Assembly: GCA_903951425.1 (NCBI GenBank)
Contig: CAJBBX010000012.1
Location: 62,001-126,000 of the forward strand
Direction of reading: 5' to 3'
Length of the DNA stretch: 64,000 nucleotides
From: an uncultured Chthonomonas sp.
GTDB taxonomy: Bacteria; Armatimonadota; Chthonomonadetes; Chthonomonadales; CAJBBX01
In this document: positions 52,140 to 61,751 of the stretch, piece after piece
Layout: each line of letters starts with the position of its first letter
Position numbering within the stretch: the first letter of the stretch is position 1
Translations under genes and position numbers: made by a program
The notes under the pieces: generated by a model
Seen by the model: the letters and a program-made list of their open reading frames with translations, nothing else
Told to the model about the DNA's origin: nothing
The model's database searches: none

Positions 52140-52557
52140 CGTACCTTCCTCCAGTCTTCGGGTACACAGGCTCCAATGCTCTGCGGTCGGGCTTCTGTCC
52201 ATCCGAGTTCGCCCGTGCCCCGATGGCGGGCTCCTCAGCATTCAGGGAAGCCAGGTGGCCGTCACTTGGGCATGGGCCGGGCGCCTGCACGACGTGCCGC
52301 GCAAAGAGCAATGCTGCTGTCCACGGGCAGGGGCCTATCCTCGCGCGAAGTCCAGATCACCATACTAGCTCGGGCCAAGGAAGGTGCCGGTAGCATACCC
52401 GTCGCATTCGGATCGGCGTACGCGCCGGTGTGGTACCCACGCCCCAGGGCAGGGCGACAATCGGTTCCTGAAGGGTTCAGCAGGGCGGGCGTCCATGGCT
52501 TCGGCTACACTGAGGCGCCGGGTCCGCACCGGCATCACCGCCCAACGGAGAACCGCC
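52140..52557. other. Intergenic stretch between divergent genes
   Basis: 418 nt upstream of both the GT2-methyltransferase gene and the GH13-like gene. Contains GGCTACACT at 52503-52511, also found near 14130, which could be a -10-type element. No other structure is seen. Confidence 0.45.
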
Positions 52558-55500
52558 ATGCTTCATGCCGCGCCGCCGCCGCCCGCCCTGACCGTCAGCG
52601 TTGACCCGTCGTCCGGCGCATGGACCCGGCTTGCCGTGGCCGGCCGCCAGGTGCTGGCCGGGCCGCGGCTGGAGGCTGCCATCTTCTGGGACGGCGGCGC
52701 CATGTCGCCGGCTTCCGAATGGAAGCTGCTCTCCGTGGATCAGAAGCCCGGACGCACCGTGGTTACGCGCCGGGCCGGCCTGTGGGACGTCCGCACGGAG
52801 CTGGCCGTCCGCGGTTCCGAGCTGCGGCGGCGGGTCGTCTTCACCTGGCGCGGCGAGAAGGCCGTCCGTGTGCGCGGCGCGCAGCTACGAACGCCGCCGC
52901 TGGCCGTGTTGCCCTCCCGTGGCGACTGGGTGATGCTGCCCGGCAACTACCCCGTGCGGCGTATCCCGCTCGCGGAGTTGGCGGCGTCAGGCCCGCAGTC
53001 CGAGGTCGGCTGGACGCGGGGTGACTACGCCACCGCGGCCCTGTACTTCGGCTCGGCGGGCCTTGCCTGCGCGGCGGGCTACTCCTTCGAGCACGACCAG
53101 GCGCGCATCACGGTGTCGGTCGAGGGCGGCGGCGTGGTGGTGACCCACGGTTTCGATGTCTGCGGCGACCTGCCGCCGGGCGGCTCTTACGAGGTGGGGT
53201 CGCAGGTGCTTCGCTTCAACCGGGGCGGCTCGGGCGTCGTAGCGGGCTTGGTTGAGGCCCTGGCCGGCTCCGTGGGCAACGGGCCGCCGCGTGACCAACC
53301 CGCCGACCTGGGCAAGGCCGTCCTCTATGAGGTGCATCCCTGGGGCCGGCTGGAGAGCTGGGGGCCCGACCGTGGCCACAGGTACGACCGGCTCACAGCA
53401 TGCCTGCCGCAGTGGCGCGCGCTGGGCGCCAACGCCTTCTGGGTGCTGCCGCCTCCGTGGCAGCCGCCGTGGGTCTACACCACGCCCACCTGGGAGGCCG
53501 TGAACCCCGGCAACGGCACGCCGGAGCAGCTCAAGGAGTTCGTGTCGGCCGCGCACCGCACCGGCGCCAAGGCCATCGTGGACCTGGTGGTCTACGGCGT
53601 GCTTCCCTCAAGCGAGGACGTGCCCAAGCTCCCGAGCGATGTCTGGGCGGTGGATGAGAGCCGCCAGCGGCGCACCGTCTGGGGCGGTTCCATCCTCCCG
53701 GCCGACACCTCCAAGCCGGCATGGCAGGAGCGCATGGCCCGAGCCGCCCGCTTCTGGGCGCGCGATTACGGGTTCGACGGCGCCCGCCTCGACTGCATCG
53801 GCTGGGGGCAGACCGCTAACTGGGGCGCGCCGCGCGCCAACGATGCAGTCGCCTATGGCGGCATCGCCCTGAACAAGGTGATCCGCGACGCCTTCCGCGC
53901 GGGCAACCCCGGCGCGTTCCTCCTGCCCGAGGGCGGCAAGCCGCTGGTGCTCAAAGAGAGCGACATGGTCTTCGACTATCCGCTCTACCTGGCCATGCGC
54001 GACATGACCACCACGCCCGATCTGGGCGCGTGGATTGAGCGGACCCGTGAGTGGCTCCAGTGGGAGCGGCTGGCCTATCCCGCCGCCGGCCGCAAGGGCC
54101 TCGTCCGCTTCCTGGAGCTGCACGACACCGTGGCCGCGCAGGACTACTTCGGCGTGGGCCCGTCGCAGGCGCTCACGGCGATCCTCTGCCTCATGGAGGG
54201 AACGCCCCTCCTGCAGCAGGAGCAGGAGACCGGCTTCAGCCGCGACCTGAGCAGCTGGCTCAAGCTCCGGCGCAACGTGGCAGTCCTGAGCGGCGGCGGG
54301 GCCGACTACCAGGCCGTCCTTTGCTCCGATCCCGGCGTCTTCGCCTTCCTCCGCACGGGCGCGGGCGAGGCCGTGGTGGTGGCCGTGAACCTCACCGGCC
54401 TGCCCGCCCGGTGCACGTTGGAGTGGCCTCGGCGCCTCCCCGCCGCAGCTCTCCACGCGTCGCTACAGGGTCGCGTCCTGAACCGCAAACCGGGCGGCGC
54501 CACCGTGGTGATTGATCCGTGGCGCCCCATGGCCATCGTGCTGCAGAAGCGCAAGGGCGCCGCGCCGGAGTGGCGCGTCCCGCGCGCCGCAGGCGCGCGC
54601 TGGTCGGTTCGCACTCCTGAGGGCACACTGGAGGATGCCGTCCGCGACGAAGCCGCCAAGCCGGGCGAGGGCGAGGTCGTTGAGGACCGCCTGCCCGTGC
54701 TGCGCCGCGCATGGCGGCCCGTGGAGGGCGCCCTGGCCGACGGCCCCGGCCCCACGCGGCTCACTCTGAGCGGAGTGCCCGGAGCCGGCAACGCGCAGAT
54801 CACGCCCGGTGCGGCCCACGGCGCCCGCATCACCTGGCCAAAGGGCGGCTCGCCGCGCATCGAGCCCGACACGGCCCCGCCGCCCGCCGCCTGGCCCGCC
54901 GCCGGCATCCCGGCGGTGATCGCCGACCCGCAGTTCGTGCGCCTCTCTGCCGCTGGCGTCACGCTGACGCTGGCGCGCAGGCATGGCGGCGTGCCTGTGG
55001 ATATCCGCCGCGCCGGCCGGGTTCTCTCCTCCCGCCCGGGCGAGCTCTACACCGACTGGGGCCTCCTTCCTGAGAAGCGCCTCGTGGCAGCCGACGGCGA
55101 AACCAACCCGCGCCTGAGCGTTGAGTGGACCGCCGCGGGCGTCACGGTGACCTTCAGAGGCCTGCTCCGGGAGCGCTCTTGGAACGGCGTTCAGACCTGC
55201 GGCATTGCCGGCCCGCGCACCGCCTACCGGCTCAGCTACACCATGGACGCGGCCGGGCGGATCACCGTGGGCGTTGGCGTCACGCCGTCGCAGGACAACC
55301 CTGAGACAAAGGCATTCCTGGCGCTTCGCCTCTTCGTCGATGATGCCTCCGACTGGCTTCGCGGAGACGCCGTTGCGGGCGGCGACGCCAACGGCCGCGT
55401 TGCATCGGCCTCGGGCAACTCCGCAGGCGCTCTCGTGGCGCGCGGCGCACAGGGCTCCGTCAGCCTCGGCGAGACGCAGAGCGTCCAGCGCACCTTCGGC

Positions 55501-55611
55501 ATCCGAGAGGGCCGGGGCGGCTGGCTCTACCTTGCGGTCATGGACGGCGAGGCCGTCGCCACCCGATCGGGCGTCGAGGCTACGGGCAGCGCCGCCTTGT
55601 TGGTGAAGTAG
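52558..55611 (+). CDS. GH13-like alpha-amylase superfamily enzyme, cytoplasmic
   Basis: 1017 aa with no signal peptide. N-terminal beta region (~1-250), then the barrel: YEVHPWGRLESWGPDRGHRYD, YDRLTACLPQWRALGANAFWVLP, IVDLVVYGV. Catalytic signs: GARLDCIG (Asp412), LLPEGGK (Glu458) and ELHDT (His522-Asp523), giving all three GH13 carboxylates. C-terminal beta domains (~700-1017) are unfamiliar. The region I/II spacing is unusual, so it may act on a specialised alpha-glucan. ATG 52558 has ACGGAG upstream. Confidence 0.8.
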   Translation: MLHAAPPPPALTVSVDPSSGAWTRLAVAGRQVLAGPRLEAAIFWDGGAMSPASEWKLLSVDQKPGRTVVTRRAGLWDVRTELAVRGSELRRRVVFTWRGEKAVRVRGAQLRTPPLAVLPSRGDWVMLPGNYPVRRIPLAELAASGPQSEVGWTRGDYATAALYFGSAGLACAAGYSFEHDQARITVSVEGGGVVVTHGFDVCGDLPPGGSYEVGSQVLRFNRGGSGVVAGLVEALAGSVGNGPPRDQPADLGKAVLYEVHPWGRLESWGPDRGHRYDRLTACLPQWRALGANAFWVLPPPWQPPWVYTTPTWEAVNPGNGTPEQLKEFVSAAHRTGAKAIVDLVVYGVLPSSEDVPKLPSDVWAVDESRQRRTVWGGSILPADTSKPAWQERMARAARFWARDYGFDGARLDCIGWGQTANWGAPRANDAVAYGGIALNKVIRDAFRAGNPGAFLLPEGGKPLVLKESDMVFDYPLYLAMRDMTTTPDLGAWIERTREWLQWERLAYPAAGRKGLVRFLELHDTVAAQDYFGVGPSQALTAILCLMEGTPLLQQEQETGFSRDLSSWLKLRRNVAVLSGGGADYQAVLCSDPGVFAFLRTGAGEAVVVAVNLTGLPARCTLEWPRRLPAAALHASLQGRVLNRKPGGATVVIDPWRPMAIVLQKRKGAAPEWRVPRAAGARWSVRTPEGTLEDAVRDEAAKPGEGEVVEDRLPVLRRAWRPVEGALADGPGPTRLTLSGVPGAGNAQITPGAAHGARITWPKGGSPRIEPDTAPPPAAWPAAGIPAVIADPQFVRLSAAGVTLTLARRHGGVPVDIRRAGRVLSSRPGELYTDWGLLPEKRLVAADGETNPRLSVEWTAAGVTVTFRGLLRERSWNGVQTCGIAGPRTAYRLSYTMDAAGRITVGVGVTPSQDNPETKAFLALRLFVDDASDWLRGDAVAGGDANGRVASASGNSAGALVARGAQGSVSLGETQSVQRTFGIREGRGGWLYLAVMDGEAVATRSGVEATGSAALLVK

Positions 55612-55669
55612 CGCCGGGGCAGGGAACCCGGCGTCGAACGGCGAATCAGGCCGACCAAGGGGGTGCGCT

Positions 55670-58600
55670 ATGGTCACTCTTACGTTGGCCGCGGTGGCTG
55701 GGGCGGCTGTGGGTCTTGCCGGCCGGCCGGCGGCGGCGCCTGCGCTCCGGTTCGAGCCGGTTGCCGGGCGGGTTGCGGCCTATGCGGCGCGGGGACGCGG
55801 CTTCGGGTTCATGATCTCCGGCCGCGAGGCACGAGTGCGCGTGGGCGATGCTCGATCTGCCGCCGACGTGGGCTTCCGCCTGCTGGACGCTTCGCCGAAT
55901 TCCGAGCCGGTCGCCGAGGGGCGCCTGCCCGGCGAGAGCAACTACCTCGTCGGCAAAGCCCCTTCGCTCTGGCGCACCCACGTGCCGGGCTACTCCCGTG
56001 TGCGCGTGCGGCGGGCCTATCCCGGCGTTGACCTGGTCTGCTATCAGGACCGCGCCGGCCTGCTGCAGGTCGACTTCGCCGCCGTTCCGGGCGCACAGCC
56101 CGGACGCATCGGGCTGGAGGTCACGGGCGCCGCATCGGTGCGCGTGGACGAGGAGGGCTCCCTCGTGGCCGAGACGGCCGCCGGTCCGGTGCGGTGGTTG
56201 CGTCCCTACGCCTACCAGGTGCGGGCGGGCAAGCGCCTCCGGGTGGCGGCCGCGTTCCGGCAGGAGGCCCGCTCCAACCGGGTCCGCTTCGAGTTGGGCC
56301 GGTATGACCGCTCGCTGCCGCTGGTAGTCGATCCCGGCCTGGCCGCCTCCACGTACCTCGGCGGCACGCTCGATGACGGCATAGTAGCCATATCGGTCGA
56401 TGCATCGGGGTGCATCTACGCGCTGGGCTTCGCCTGCTCCCGCGACTTCCCGGTGACGCCCGGCGCCTACAAGACCGTGGACCCCGCGCCGCCCGGCGAC
56501 TACAACAGCAGCGTCGTGATCACCAAGTTCAGCGCCGACGGCAAGACGCTGGTCTACAGCACTTACCTGGGCGCCGGCGCCGCGGGCGCCCTGGCCGTGA
56601 GCCCCGCCGGCGAGGCCTGCGTCAGCGGCGGCACTTCCGACGGCAACTTCGCGACCACGCCCGGCGCGTACCAGCGCGTCTTCAAGGGAGCCTATGACTG
56701 CTTCGTGGCCAGGCTTACCCCCGCCGGCGATGGGCTGGCCTTCGCCACATACCTGGGTGGTACGCTGGCCGAGGCGGCTACCGGCCTCGCCCTGGGCGCC
56801 GACGGGTGCCTGACCCTCTGCGGCAACTCCTACTCCGCCAACTACCCCACAACGGCCGGCGCCTTCCAGCCGGCGTATCCGAGCGCCTCCGGCTCACAGT
56901 GCGGCTTCGTCACCAAGCTGAACCTTGAGGGCAGTGGCCTGGTCTACTCCACCTATCTGGCCGGGACGCTGCAGGAGGACACGATACGCGCCATGGCCAT
57001 GGGCGCCGACGGCTGCCCGGTTCTGACCGGTCGCTCCTTCAGCGCCGACTTCCCGACCACACCCGGAGCCTACCAGCGGGCCTACGGCGGCGCGGGCGAT
57101 ATCTTCCTCGCCAAGGTGCGCGCTGACGGCTCGGGATTGGTCTACTCCACGTACCTGGGCGGACCACACGGCGAATGGGGCGATGCCGTCGCGCTCGACG
57201 CCGCGGGTCGGGCCACCCTCACCGGGCGCGGCGACATGCTGGGCTTCCCGATCACAACCGGCGTCGTGCGCCCCGCCTATTCGGAGGGGTCTGGGGCCTT
57301 CATCACCCGCTTCACGGCCGACGGGACCGGCCTGGTCTGGTCCACCATGATCGTCTGCATGGGCGGCACTCTGGGCCGGGCGGTTGCCGTAGACGCGACG
57401 GGCAGGACATGTATCGGCGTTGAAACCTACTCGGCCTCGTATCCCGTCACGTCCAACGCCTTCGCGGCGGCCCATGCGGGCGGTGCGGGCACCGACTGCG
57501 CGGTAACGCTCCTGTCGCCCTCGGCGGATAGGATACTCTACTCCACCTATCTGGGCGGCTCCAGCACGGACTGGCTGAACGCCCTGGCGCTGGATACCCC
57601 CGATGGCGCCTGCGTGGCCGGCCAGACGCTCTCCACCAACTGGCCCACGACGGCCGGCGCGTTCCAGCGCACCCCCATGGGCCGAAGCGAGGCGTACCTG
57701 ACCCGTGCGCAGCTCCCCGTGGCCACGTCGGTCACCGGCGCGCCGGCCTCTGCTGCACTGGGGCAGGCCGTGCAGCTAACGGCCACGCTGCACCGGATCT
57801 CGTCAGGCGCAGGGCTGGCGGGTAAGGCCGTCACGTTCGAGGTCGGCGCGGCGCAGTCGACAGCGACGACCGACGCGCTGGGAGTGGCCGCGCTGGCCTA
57901 CACGCCCGTCGAGGCCGGCGGCGTGGGGCAACTCACCTACCGTGCCGCGTTCGCCGGCGACGCCGGTGCGCTGGCCTCGGAGGGGCAGGGGACGCTCACC
58001 GTGGGCCGGGCGGCCACCTCGGTCTACATGCCCGACCGCACCGGCGTCATCACCACGCCCGTGGCGCTGAAGGGCTACCTGAAGCGGACGACCGACAACG
58101 CTTGGGTCGCAGGGCGTACGCTGCGCTTCACGGTGGACGGCGCGACCGTGGGAGAGGCGGCCACCGACGCGGCGGGCATGGCCGCGCTGACCTGGACCAT
58201 CGGCGCCGGACCGGCCACCCGGGCGTTGGGTGCGGCTTTCGCCGGGGATGCCTCATACCAGGCTTCGGCGGGGTCGGCCACGCTGACCGCACAGATGGTC
58301 TCGACCAAGCTCTACGTGGTCGATCGCACGGCCAGGGTCAAGGCCTACGTCGTGCTCAAGGCCTACCTGTTCCTCACCAGCAACGCGCTGGTCGTCGGCA
58401 AGCCAGTCGGCATCACGCTGGATGGCTCGTCGGTCGGCTCCATCGACACCAACACGCAGGGCTGCGCGCAGTTCGGCATCACGGTGCCCGAGGGCGTCGG
58501 GGCGGGCGTCCGGACCATACGCGCCGAGTTCGCCGGCGATGCGGGCTACCGCGCCTCGGCCGGGCAGGGCGGGCTGACGGTGACCAGAGGCGCCCTCTAC

Positions 58601-58885
58601 CTCTGGCCCTACGTCCGCACCGGCAGGGCAGGCACGAGCCATCCGCTGCGCGCCTTCGTGCGGAGCCTGCCGGACTACGTCGTGCAGCCCGGCAAACAGG
58701 TCGACTTCAGCGTGGACGGCACGGCCATGGGCTCGGGCGCGGTGGCCGCCGACGGCTGGGCGGCATCAGCATGGGCCATCCCCTCCGCCCAGCCCGCCGG
58801 GTCGCACACAGCCGCGGCGGCCTTCGCCGGCGACGCCTGGTACGCGCCCGCCACGGCCACGGCGGCCTTCAACGTGGTCCGCTGA
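55670..58885 (+). CDS. Secreted SBBP beta-propeller protein with Ig-like repeats
   Basis: 1071 aa with Sec signal (LTLAAVAGAAVGLAG). Residues ~25-225 match the N-terminal domain found in SBBP proteins (LRFEPVAGRVAAYAARG, VDLVCYQDRAGLLQVDF). Then about eight SBBP repeats, each with a STYLGG-type motif (ASTYLGGTLDDGIVAISVD, YSTYLGGPHGEWGDAVALD, YSTYLGGSSTDWLNALALD). C-terminal four Ig-like repeats (~680-1071) with FAGDA and LTV motifs. No anchor. Similar proteins are surface-associated and of unknown ligand. AAGGGGG precedes ATG 55670. Confidence 0.88.
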   Translation: MVTLTLAAVAGAAVGLAGRPAAAPALRFEPVAGRVAAYAARGRGFGFMISGREARVRVGDARSAADVGFRLLDASPNSEPVAEGRLPGESNYLVGKAPSLWRTHVPGYSRVRVRRAYPGVDLVCYQDRAGLLQVDFAAVPGAQPGRIGLEVTGAASVRVDEEGSLVAETAAGPVRWLRPYAYQVRAGKRLRVAAAFRQEARSNRVRFELGRYDRSLPLVVDPGLAASTYLGGTLDDGIVAISVDASGCIYALGFACSRDFPVTPGAYKTVDPAPPGDYNSSVVITKFSADGKTLVYSTYLGAGAAGALAVSPAGEACVSGGTSDGNFATTPGAYQRVFKGAYDCFVARLTPAGDGLAFATYLGGTLAEAATGLALGADGCLTLCGNSYSANYPTTAGAFQPAYPSASGSQCGFVTKLNLEGSGLVYSTYLAGTLQEDTIRAMAMGADGCPVLTGRSFSADFPTTPGAYQRAYGGAGDIFLAKVRADGSGLVYSTYLGGPHGEWGDAVALDAAGRATLTGRGDMLGFPITTGVVRPAYSEGSGAFITRFTADGTGLVWSTMIVCMGGTLGRAVAVDATGRTCIGVETYSASYPVTSNAFAAAHAGGAGTDCAVTLLSPSADRILYSTYLGGSSTDWLNALALDTPDGACVAGQTLSTNWPTTAGAFQRTPMGRSEAYLTRAQLPVATSVTGAPASAALGQAVQLTATLHRISSGAGLAGKAVTFEVGAAQSTATTDALGVAALAYTPVEAGGVGQLTYRAAFAGDAGALASEGQGTLTVGRAATSVYMPDRTGVITTPVALKGYLKRTTDNAWVAGRTLRFTVDGATVGEAATDAAGMAALTWTIGAGPATRALGAAFAGDASYQASAGSATLTAQMVSTKLYVVDRTARVKAYVVLKAYLFLTSNALVVGKPVGITLDGSSVGSIDTNTQGCAQFGITVPEGVGAGVRTIRAEFAGDAGYRASAGQGGLTVTRGALYLWPYVRTGRAGTSHPLRAFVRSLPDYVVQPGKQVDFSVDGTAMGSGAVAADGWAASAWAIPSAQPAGSHTAAAAFAGDAWYAPATATAAFNVVR

Positions 58886-58913
58886 TGTAGGGCGACGCGC
58901 CTCGCGCCGTCGG

Positions 58914-59051
58914 CTACTTCGGCTTCGCGGTGCGCATGCCCTGGTAGGTGCCGGGGTCGTACTGGGTCTTGCTCATCGTGTACCAGGCGATCGCGCCCAG
59001 CACCACGATCATGATGACGACGGCGACGATCGGGTTGACCTGCTTCTTCAT
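58914..59051 (-). CDS. 45-aa single-pass membrane peptide beside prepilin 3
   Basis: 45 aa, shorter than most gene-calling limits. MKKQVNPIVAVVIMIVVLGA leads one transmembrane helix, followed by a polar tail ending TAKPK. A weak CCAGG precedes ATG 59051. It lies on the same strand as prepilin 3 and the small lipoprotein gene, with an 80-nt gap containing a strong hairpin. The layout parallels the TM protein beside prepilin 1 (22834-23151). Confidence 0.65.
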   Translation of the reverse strand: MKKQVNPIVAVVIMIVVLGAIAWYTMSKTQYDPGTYQGMRTAKPK

Positions 59052-59068
59052 CCTGGGGCCTCACATGC

Positions 59069-59096
59069 AGAGGGACGGCCGCGTGGCCGTCCCTCT
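59069..59096 (-). terminator. Hairpin between small lipoprotein and TM peptide genes
   Basis: AGAGGGACGGCC and its exact complement, 12 bp with loop GCGT. No U-tract follows on the minus strand, so it may attenuate or protect the message rather than fully end it. Confidence 0.6.
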
Positions 59097-59131
59097 GGTT
59101 GCTCCGCGGTGCGGCGATCCTGCCCGCGCCG

Positions 59132-59269
59132 CTACTTGTCCTTCTTCTGGACCTTGACCTGCTTTTGGACCTCGCTCACCTTCTGCTCCGCGCAACCGGC
59201 CAGGACCGAGGCCAGCATAGAGACGCAGACGAGTGAGGCGAGGGCCAGGAGGCCGGTTCGCGCCTTCAT
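59132..59269 (-). CDS. 45-aa small lipoprotein beside prepilin 3
   Basis: 45 aa, too short for normal calling limits. MKARTGLLALASLVCVSMLA signal then lipobox VLAG-C (Cys26), so a lipid-anchored mature peptide of about 20 residues, EQKVSEVQKQVKVQKKDK, that is strongly charged and could form a short coiled-coil. It starts 4 nt after the prepilin 3 stop, so it is co-transcribed with it. No family known to me. Confidence 0.75.
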   Translation of the reverse strand: MKARTGLLALASLVCVSMLASVLAGCAEQKVSEVQKQVKVQKKDK

Positions 59270-59272
59270 CGG

Positions 59273-60088
59273 CTAGTTGATGCGAACGCGGTCGCGGACG
59301 ATCATGTTCGCCACGGTGCCGCAGGTCTGGCCGACGCCGTAGCCGCCGTTGCGCTCCTGCACGCCGTCCTTGTCATAGCAGTAGTAGCGGATCCAGTCGA
59401 CGCTCTCGGGCATGATGTCGAACGAGTCGCCGTCAGCCGGGAACGCGAACGCGCCCATCTTGGTGGACTTGGCATGACCGTCCACGAAGCAGAACTGGTA
59501 GTTCGAGCTGTGGCGCATGGCGCCGGGCGTGGTGCCGTCGCCGGTCTGGAAGTAGAAGGCCAGCGTGTACATGTTGGTGTCGTTGGTGTCGCCGGTCAGG
59601 ATTGTCTCGGCGGGGTGCGGGAACTCAGCCAGGACGCGGCCGCGCCACATGCTGTCGCCGGGCGGGTTCGGGGCGGCCTCTTCCTGGTGGAAGATGCCGT
59701 TGCCGTTGCGGTACGAGTAGATGCCGAAGTTCGGGGCGTAGCCGATGCAGCGGCCGGAGGGGTCAACGGACGTGTCGCACCCGCGGAGGTTGCGGCTCGG
59801 GCAGTAGAAGATGCTCCGGTTCTTGACGTAGGGCTGCAGCAGGTACTGGAACTCGCCGCGGTCGTTCAGCAGGTCGGAGTTGTACTGCGTGACGAACGTC
59901 TCATCGTAGTCCTGCGCGTACATCAGGAAGGAGAGGCCGAAGTTCTTGACGTTGCTGGTGCACGTGACGCGCCGGGCGCTCTCACGGGCCTGCGCAAAGA
60001 CGGGGAATAGGATCGCTGCCAGGATCGCGATAATCGCGATGACTACCAGCAGTTCGATCAGGGTGAAGCCACGCCGATTTACAACCAT
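59273..60088 (-). CDS. Prepilin-like protein 3 with H-X9-DG element
   Basis: 271 aa. Class III signal [20 protein letters not shown] with the normal Gly at -1, then [38 protein letters not shown]9-DG intact ([17 protein letters not shown]). ATG 60088 has AAGGAG upstream; earlier in-frame sequence is not part of the signal. It heads a minus-strand operon with the small lipoprotein and TM peptide, and is divergent from the fucosidase gene, so the three may decorate a pseudopilus used for adhesion or protein export. Confidence 0.88.
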   Translation of the reverse strand: MVVNRRGFTLIELLVVIAIIAILAAILFPVFAQARESARRVTCTSNVKNFGLSFLMYAQDYDETFVTQYNSDLLNDRGEFQYLLQPYVKNRSIFYCPSRNLRGCDTSVDPSGRCIGYAPNFGIYSYRNGNGIFHQEEAAPNPPGDSMWRGRVLAEFPHPAETILTGDTNDTNMYTLAFYFQTGDGTTPGAMRHSSNYQFCFVDGHAKSTKMGAFAFPADGDSFDIMPESVDWIRYYCYDKDGVQERNGGYGVGQTCGTVANMIVRDRVRIN

Positions 60089-60395
60089 GTACTCAACTCC
60101 TTGGAGTGGGACCGGAACCGACGCGGCCGCCCAGTGCGCCGCTGGCCCGAGCCCCGGTCCGGCAGACAGATGGCCGACAGCCCCCGCATCGGCAGTGCCG
60201 ACACCGCGGGTCCACGTACAAGCTCGGTGGAGCATACCACGCCGAATGTGAAAATCCCATGAAGAGGGTCGGGGTTACTGCATGGGCTTCATTCCGGTCG
60301 CGACTCGCGCGGCGGCAGGGATATTGCTGGCCAACGGCCAACTATGGGGCAGCAAACTCTCGGCCCGGCGCCGACGCCAAGGAGCAAGCACGCAC
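60089..60395. other. Divergent intergenic stretch
   Basis: 307 nt between prepilin 3 and the fucosidase gene. On the minus strand an extended -10-like TGGTATGCT (60230-60238) lies about 145 nt before the prepilin start. No repeats or RNA genes are seen. Confidence 0.45.
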
Positions 60396-61685
60396 ATGGA
60401 CGTTCTGAAGACACCCGGCGACAGCAGTTGGTTCGTCAACGACCGCTTCGGCATGTTCATCCACTGGGGCCTCTACGCCCTGCCCGCGCGGCATGAGTGG
60501 GTGAAGCACCAGGAGCGCATCCCGGACGAGGTCTACGACAAGTACTTCAAGCACTTCGACCCCGACCTCTACGACCCCACGATCTGGGCCGACGCGGCGG
60601 CCGGCGCGGGCATGAAGTACTTCGTCATTACCACCAAGCACCACGAGGGCTTCTGCCTCTGGGACAGCAAGGTCACCCAGTACAAGGTCACCAACACCCC
60701 CTACGGCCGCGACCTGCTCCACCCCATGGTCGACGCCTTCCGCGAGAAGGGCCTCCGAACCGGCTTCTACCACTCGCTCATCGACTGGCACCACGAGGAC
60801 TTCATCGTAGACAACCTCCACTCCATGCGCGACAGCCCGGAGCGGGCCGCCATGAACGTGGGCCGCGACCAGAGCAAGTACGCCGCCTACCTCCACGCCC
60901 AGGTCCGCGAACTCCTCACCGAGTTCGGCAAGGTGGACGTGCTCTGGTTCGACTTCAGCTACCCCAACCCAGAGCCCGGCCTGGGCAAGGGCAAGGATGA
61001 CTGGCAGAGCGAGAAGCTCTACAAGCTCGTTCGCGAACTGGCGCCCGACGTCATCCTTGACGACCGCCTCGACCTGCCCGACGGCTGGGACATCAAGACC
61101 CCCGAGCAGTACCAACCACGCGAGTGGATCACCGTGGGCGGCAAGAAGGTCGTCTGGGAGGCCTGCCAGACCTTCTCAGGCTCATGGGGCTACCACCGCG
61201 ACGAATCGAGCTGGAAGAGCGTGGACCAGCTGATCCAGATGCTCATCGACACCGTGAGCAAGGGCGGCAACCTGCTGCTGAACGTAGGCCCCACCGGCCG
61301 CGGCGAGTTCGACTACCGCGCCCTCCAGAGCCTGCAGGGCATGGGCGAGTGGATGAAGCGCCACAGCCGCTCTATCTATGGCTGCACCCAGGCGCCCGAT
61401 GGCTTCACCACCCCGCAGGACTGCCGCCTCACCTACAACCCCGACACCAACCGCATGTATGTGCATGTATATGCGTGGCCCTTCGTGCACCTGCACCTGG
61501 ACGGCTTCGCCGGGAAGGTGGAGTACGCCCAGCTGCTCAACGACGCCTCCGAGATTCACATGAAGGGACCCGAGCCCTGGCAGGTGGGCCCGGACGGCGT
61601 CAAGGGGAAGGATACGCTGACCCTGTCGCTGCCGGTGGTGAAGCCCAACGTCACCGTGCCTGTCATCGAGCTGTTCATGAAGTAG
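60396..61685 (+). CDS. GH29 alpha-L-fucosidase-like enzyme, cytoplasmic
   Basis: 429 aa with no signal peptide. Family opening WFVNDRFGMFIHWGLYALPA, then FVITTKHHEGFCLWDS and the nucleophile Asp186 in VLWFDFSYP. KGGNLLLNVGPTGRGEFD closes the barrel and a small beta domain ends the protein. It removes alpha-L-fucose (or a similar sugar) from oligosaccharides. Start ATG 60396 has AAGGAG upstream. The neighbouring membrane protein and sulfatase suggest work on a sulfated fucose-containing polymer, which is an inference. Confidence 0.92.
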   Translation: MDVLKTPGDSSWFVNDRFGMFIHWGLYALPARHEWVKHQERIPDEVYDKYFKHFDPDLYDPTIWADAAAGAGMKYFVITTKHHEGFCLWDSKVTQYKVTNTPYGRDLLHPMVDAFREKGLRTGFYHSLIDWHHEDFIVDNLHSMRDSPERAAMNVGRDQSKYAAYLHAQVRELLTEFGKVDVLWFDFSYPNPEPGLGKGKDDWQSEKLYKLVRELAPDVILDDRLDLPDGWDIKTPEQYQPREWITVGGKKVVWEACQTFSGSWGYHRDESSWKSVDQLIQMLIDTVSKGGNLLLNVGPTGRGEFDYRALQSLQGMGEWMKRHSRSIYGCTQAPDGFTTPQDCRLTYNPDTNRMYVHVYAWPFVHLHLDGFAGKVEYAQLLNDASEIHMKGPEPWQVGPDGVKGKDTLTLSLPVVKPNVTVPVIELFMK

Positions 61686-61697
61686 CCGCCACGCGGC

Positions 61698-61727
61698 GCC
61701 GGGCCGGGGCGAATCTCCCGGTCCGGC
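61698..61727 (+). terminator. Hairpin after the fucosidase gene
   Basis: GCCGGGCCGGG and CCCGGTCCGGC, 11 pairs including one G-T, with an 8-nt loop; no U-tract. Confidence 0.5.
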
Positions 61728-61751
61728 TCCGCGGCGATCCTTCAAGCCCAC

